Source: Clostridia bacterium
GTDB lineage: Bacteria; Bacillota; Clostridia; SK-Y3; JACMMQ01
Direction of reading: 5' to 3'
Length of the DNA stretch: 5,505 bases
Assembly (NCBI GenBank): GCA_014378955.1
Contig: JACMMQ010000194.1
Coordinates: 1 to 5,505 of the forward strand
Part shown: in pieces, positions 5,469 to 5,505 of the stretch
How positions within the stretch are numbered: position 1 is the first letter of the stretch
Layout of the letters: each line of letters begins with the position of its first letter
Made by a program: the position numbers and the translations under genes
The notes under the pieces: model-generated
The model's input: only the letters and a program-made list of their open reading frames with translations
What the model was told of the DNA's origin: nothing
Database searches by the model: none

Positions 5469-5505
5469 GGTTTTGTTTATATCGAAGGCAGATATCGTCA
5501 ACTTA

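Larger units (their letters stand above)
5206..5505. other. 300-bp gene-free right end
   Basis: Apart from the flavodiiron ribosome binding site and the repeats listed, I see no supportable gene here. Frames that stay open across this stretch run through hairpins and have no ribosome binding site. No convincing promoter for the flavodiiron gene is visible. The best pair on the minus strand, TTGAGT (5341-5336) with TTATTT 17 bp on, has a poor -10. The last 35 bp (5471-5505) show nothing recognisable. Confidence 0.5.

Noticed and set aside
5436..5504. Minus-strand frame open from the right edge to a stop at 5436-5438, possible C-terminus of an upstream gene
   Set aside because: Only 22 codons, ending inside the 13-bp inverted repeat; too short to support a gene.
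1..5505. Novel multi-gene defence or biosynthetic system
   Set aside because: The three genes are a housekeeping enzyme, a common oxygen-protection enzyme and a surface protein with separate promoters; nothing links them into a new system.

Overview
The window looks like chromosomal DNA of an anaerobic, low-to-moderate GC Firmicute, most likely a Clostridia member. This is inferred from strong Shine-Dalgarno sites, sigma-A-type promoters with 17-bp spacers, a secreted SLH-domain (S-layer type) protein, an FprA-type flavodiiron protein typical of strict anaerobes, and many palindromic intergenic repeats. I cannot name the genus.

All three convincing genes are on the minus strand. In transcription order (right to left) they are: a flavodiiron protein (5205-4006, complete), CTP synthase pyrG (3756-2155, complete), and an SLH-domain secreted protein (1579 to beyond the left edge, 526 residues visible). 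They do not look like one operon. pyrG and the SLH gene each have a textbook promoter (TTGACA-N17-TAAAAT and TTGACT-N17-TATAAT) and a leader of roughly 100-150 nt that can fold. The functions are separate: oxygen/NO detoxification, pyrimidine nucleotide synthesis and cell envelope.

The intergenic DNA carries the unusual material. (1) 1580-2154 holds the SLH leader hairpin, its promoter, an unexplained 55-codon ORF overlapping that promoter, and a three-copy GC-rich palindromic repeat (2034-2151) against the pyrG stop codon. (2) 3760-4005 holds the pyrG leader and promoter, then paired hairpins just after the flavodiiron gene. (3) 5206-5505 holds a second copy of that paired-hairpin module, an inverted third copy, and a 13-bp perfect inverted repeat. 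The flavodiiron gene therefore sits between copies of one dispersed repeat family.

I see no CRISPR array, transposase, tRNA/rRNA, defence system or biosynthetic cluster. The genes are ordinary; the repeats and leaders are the parts worth a second look.
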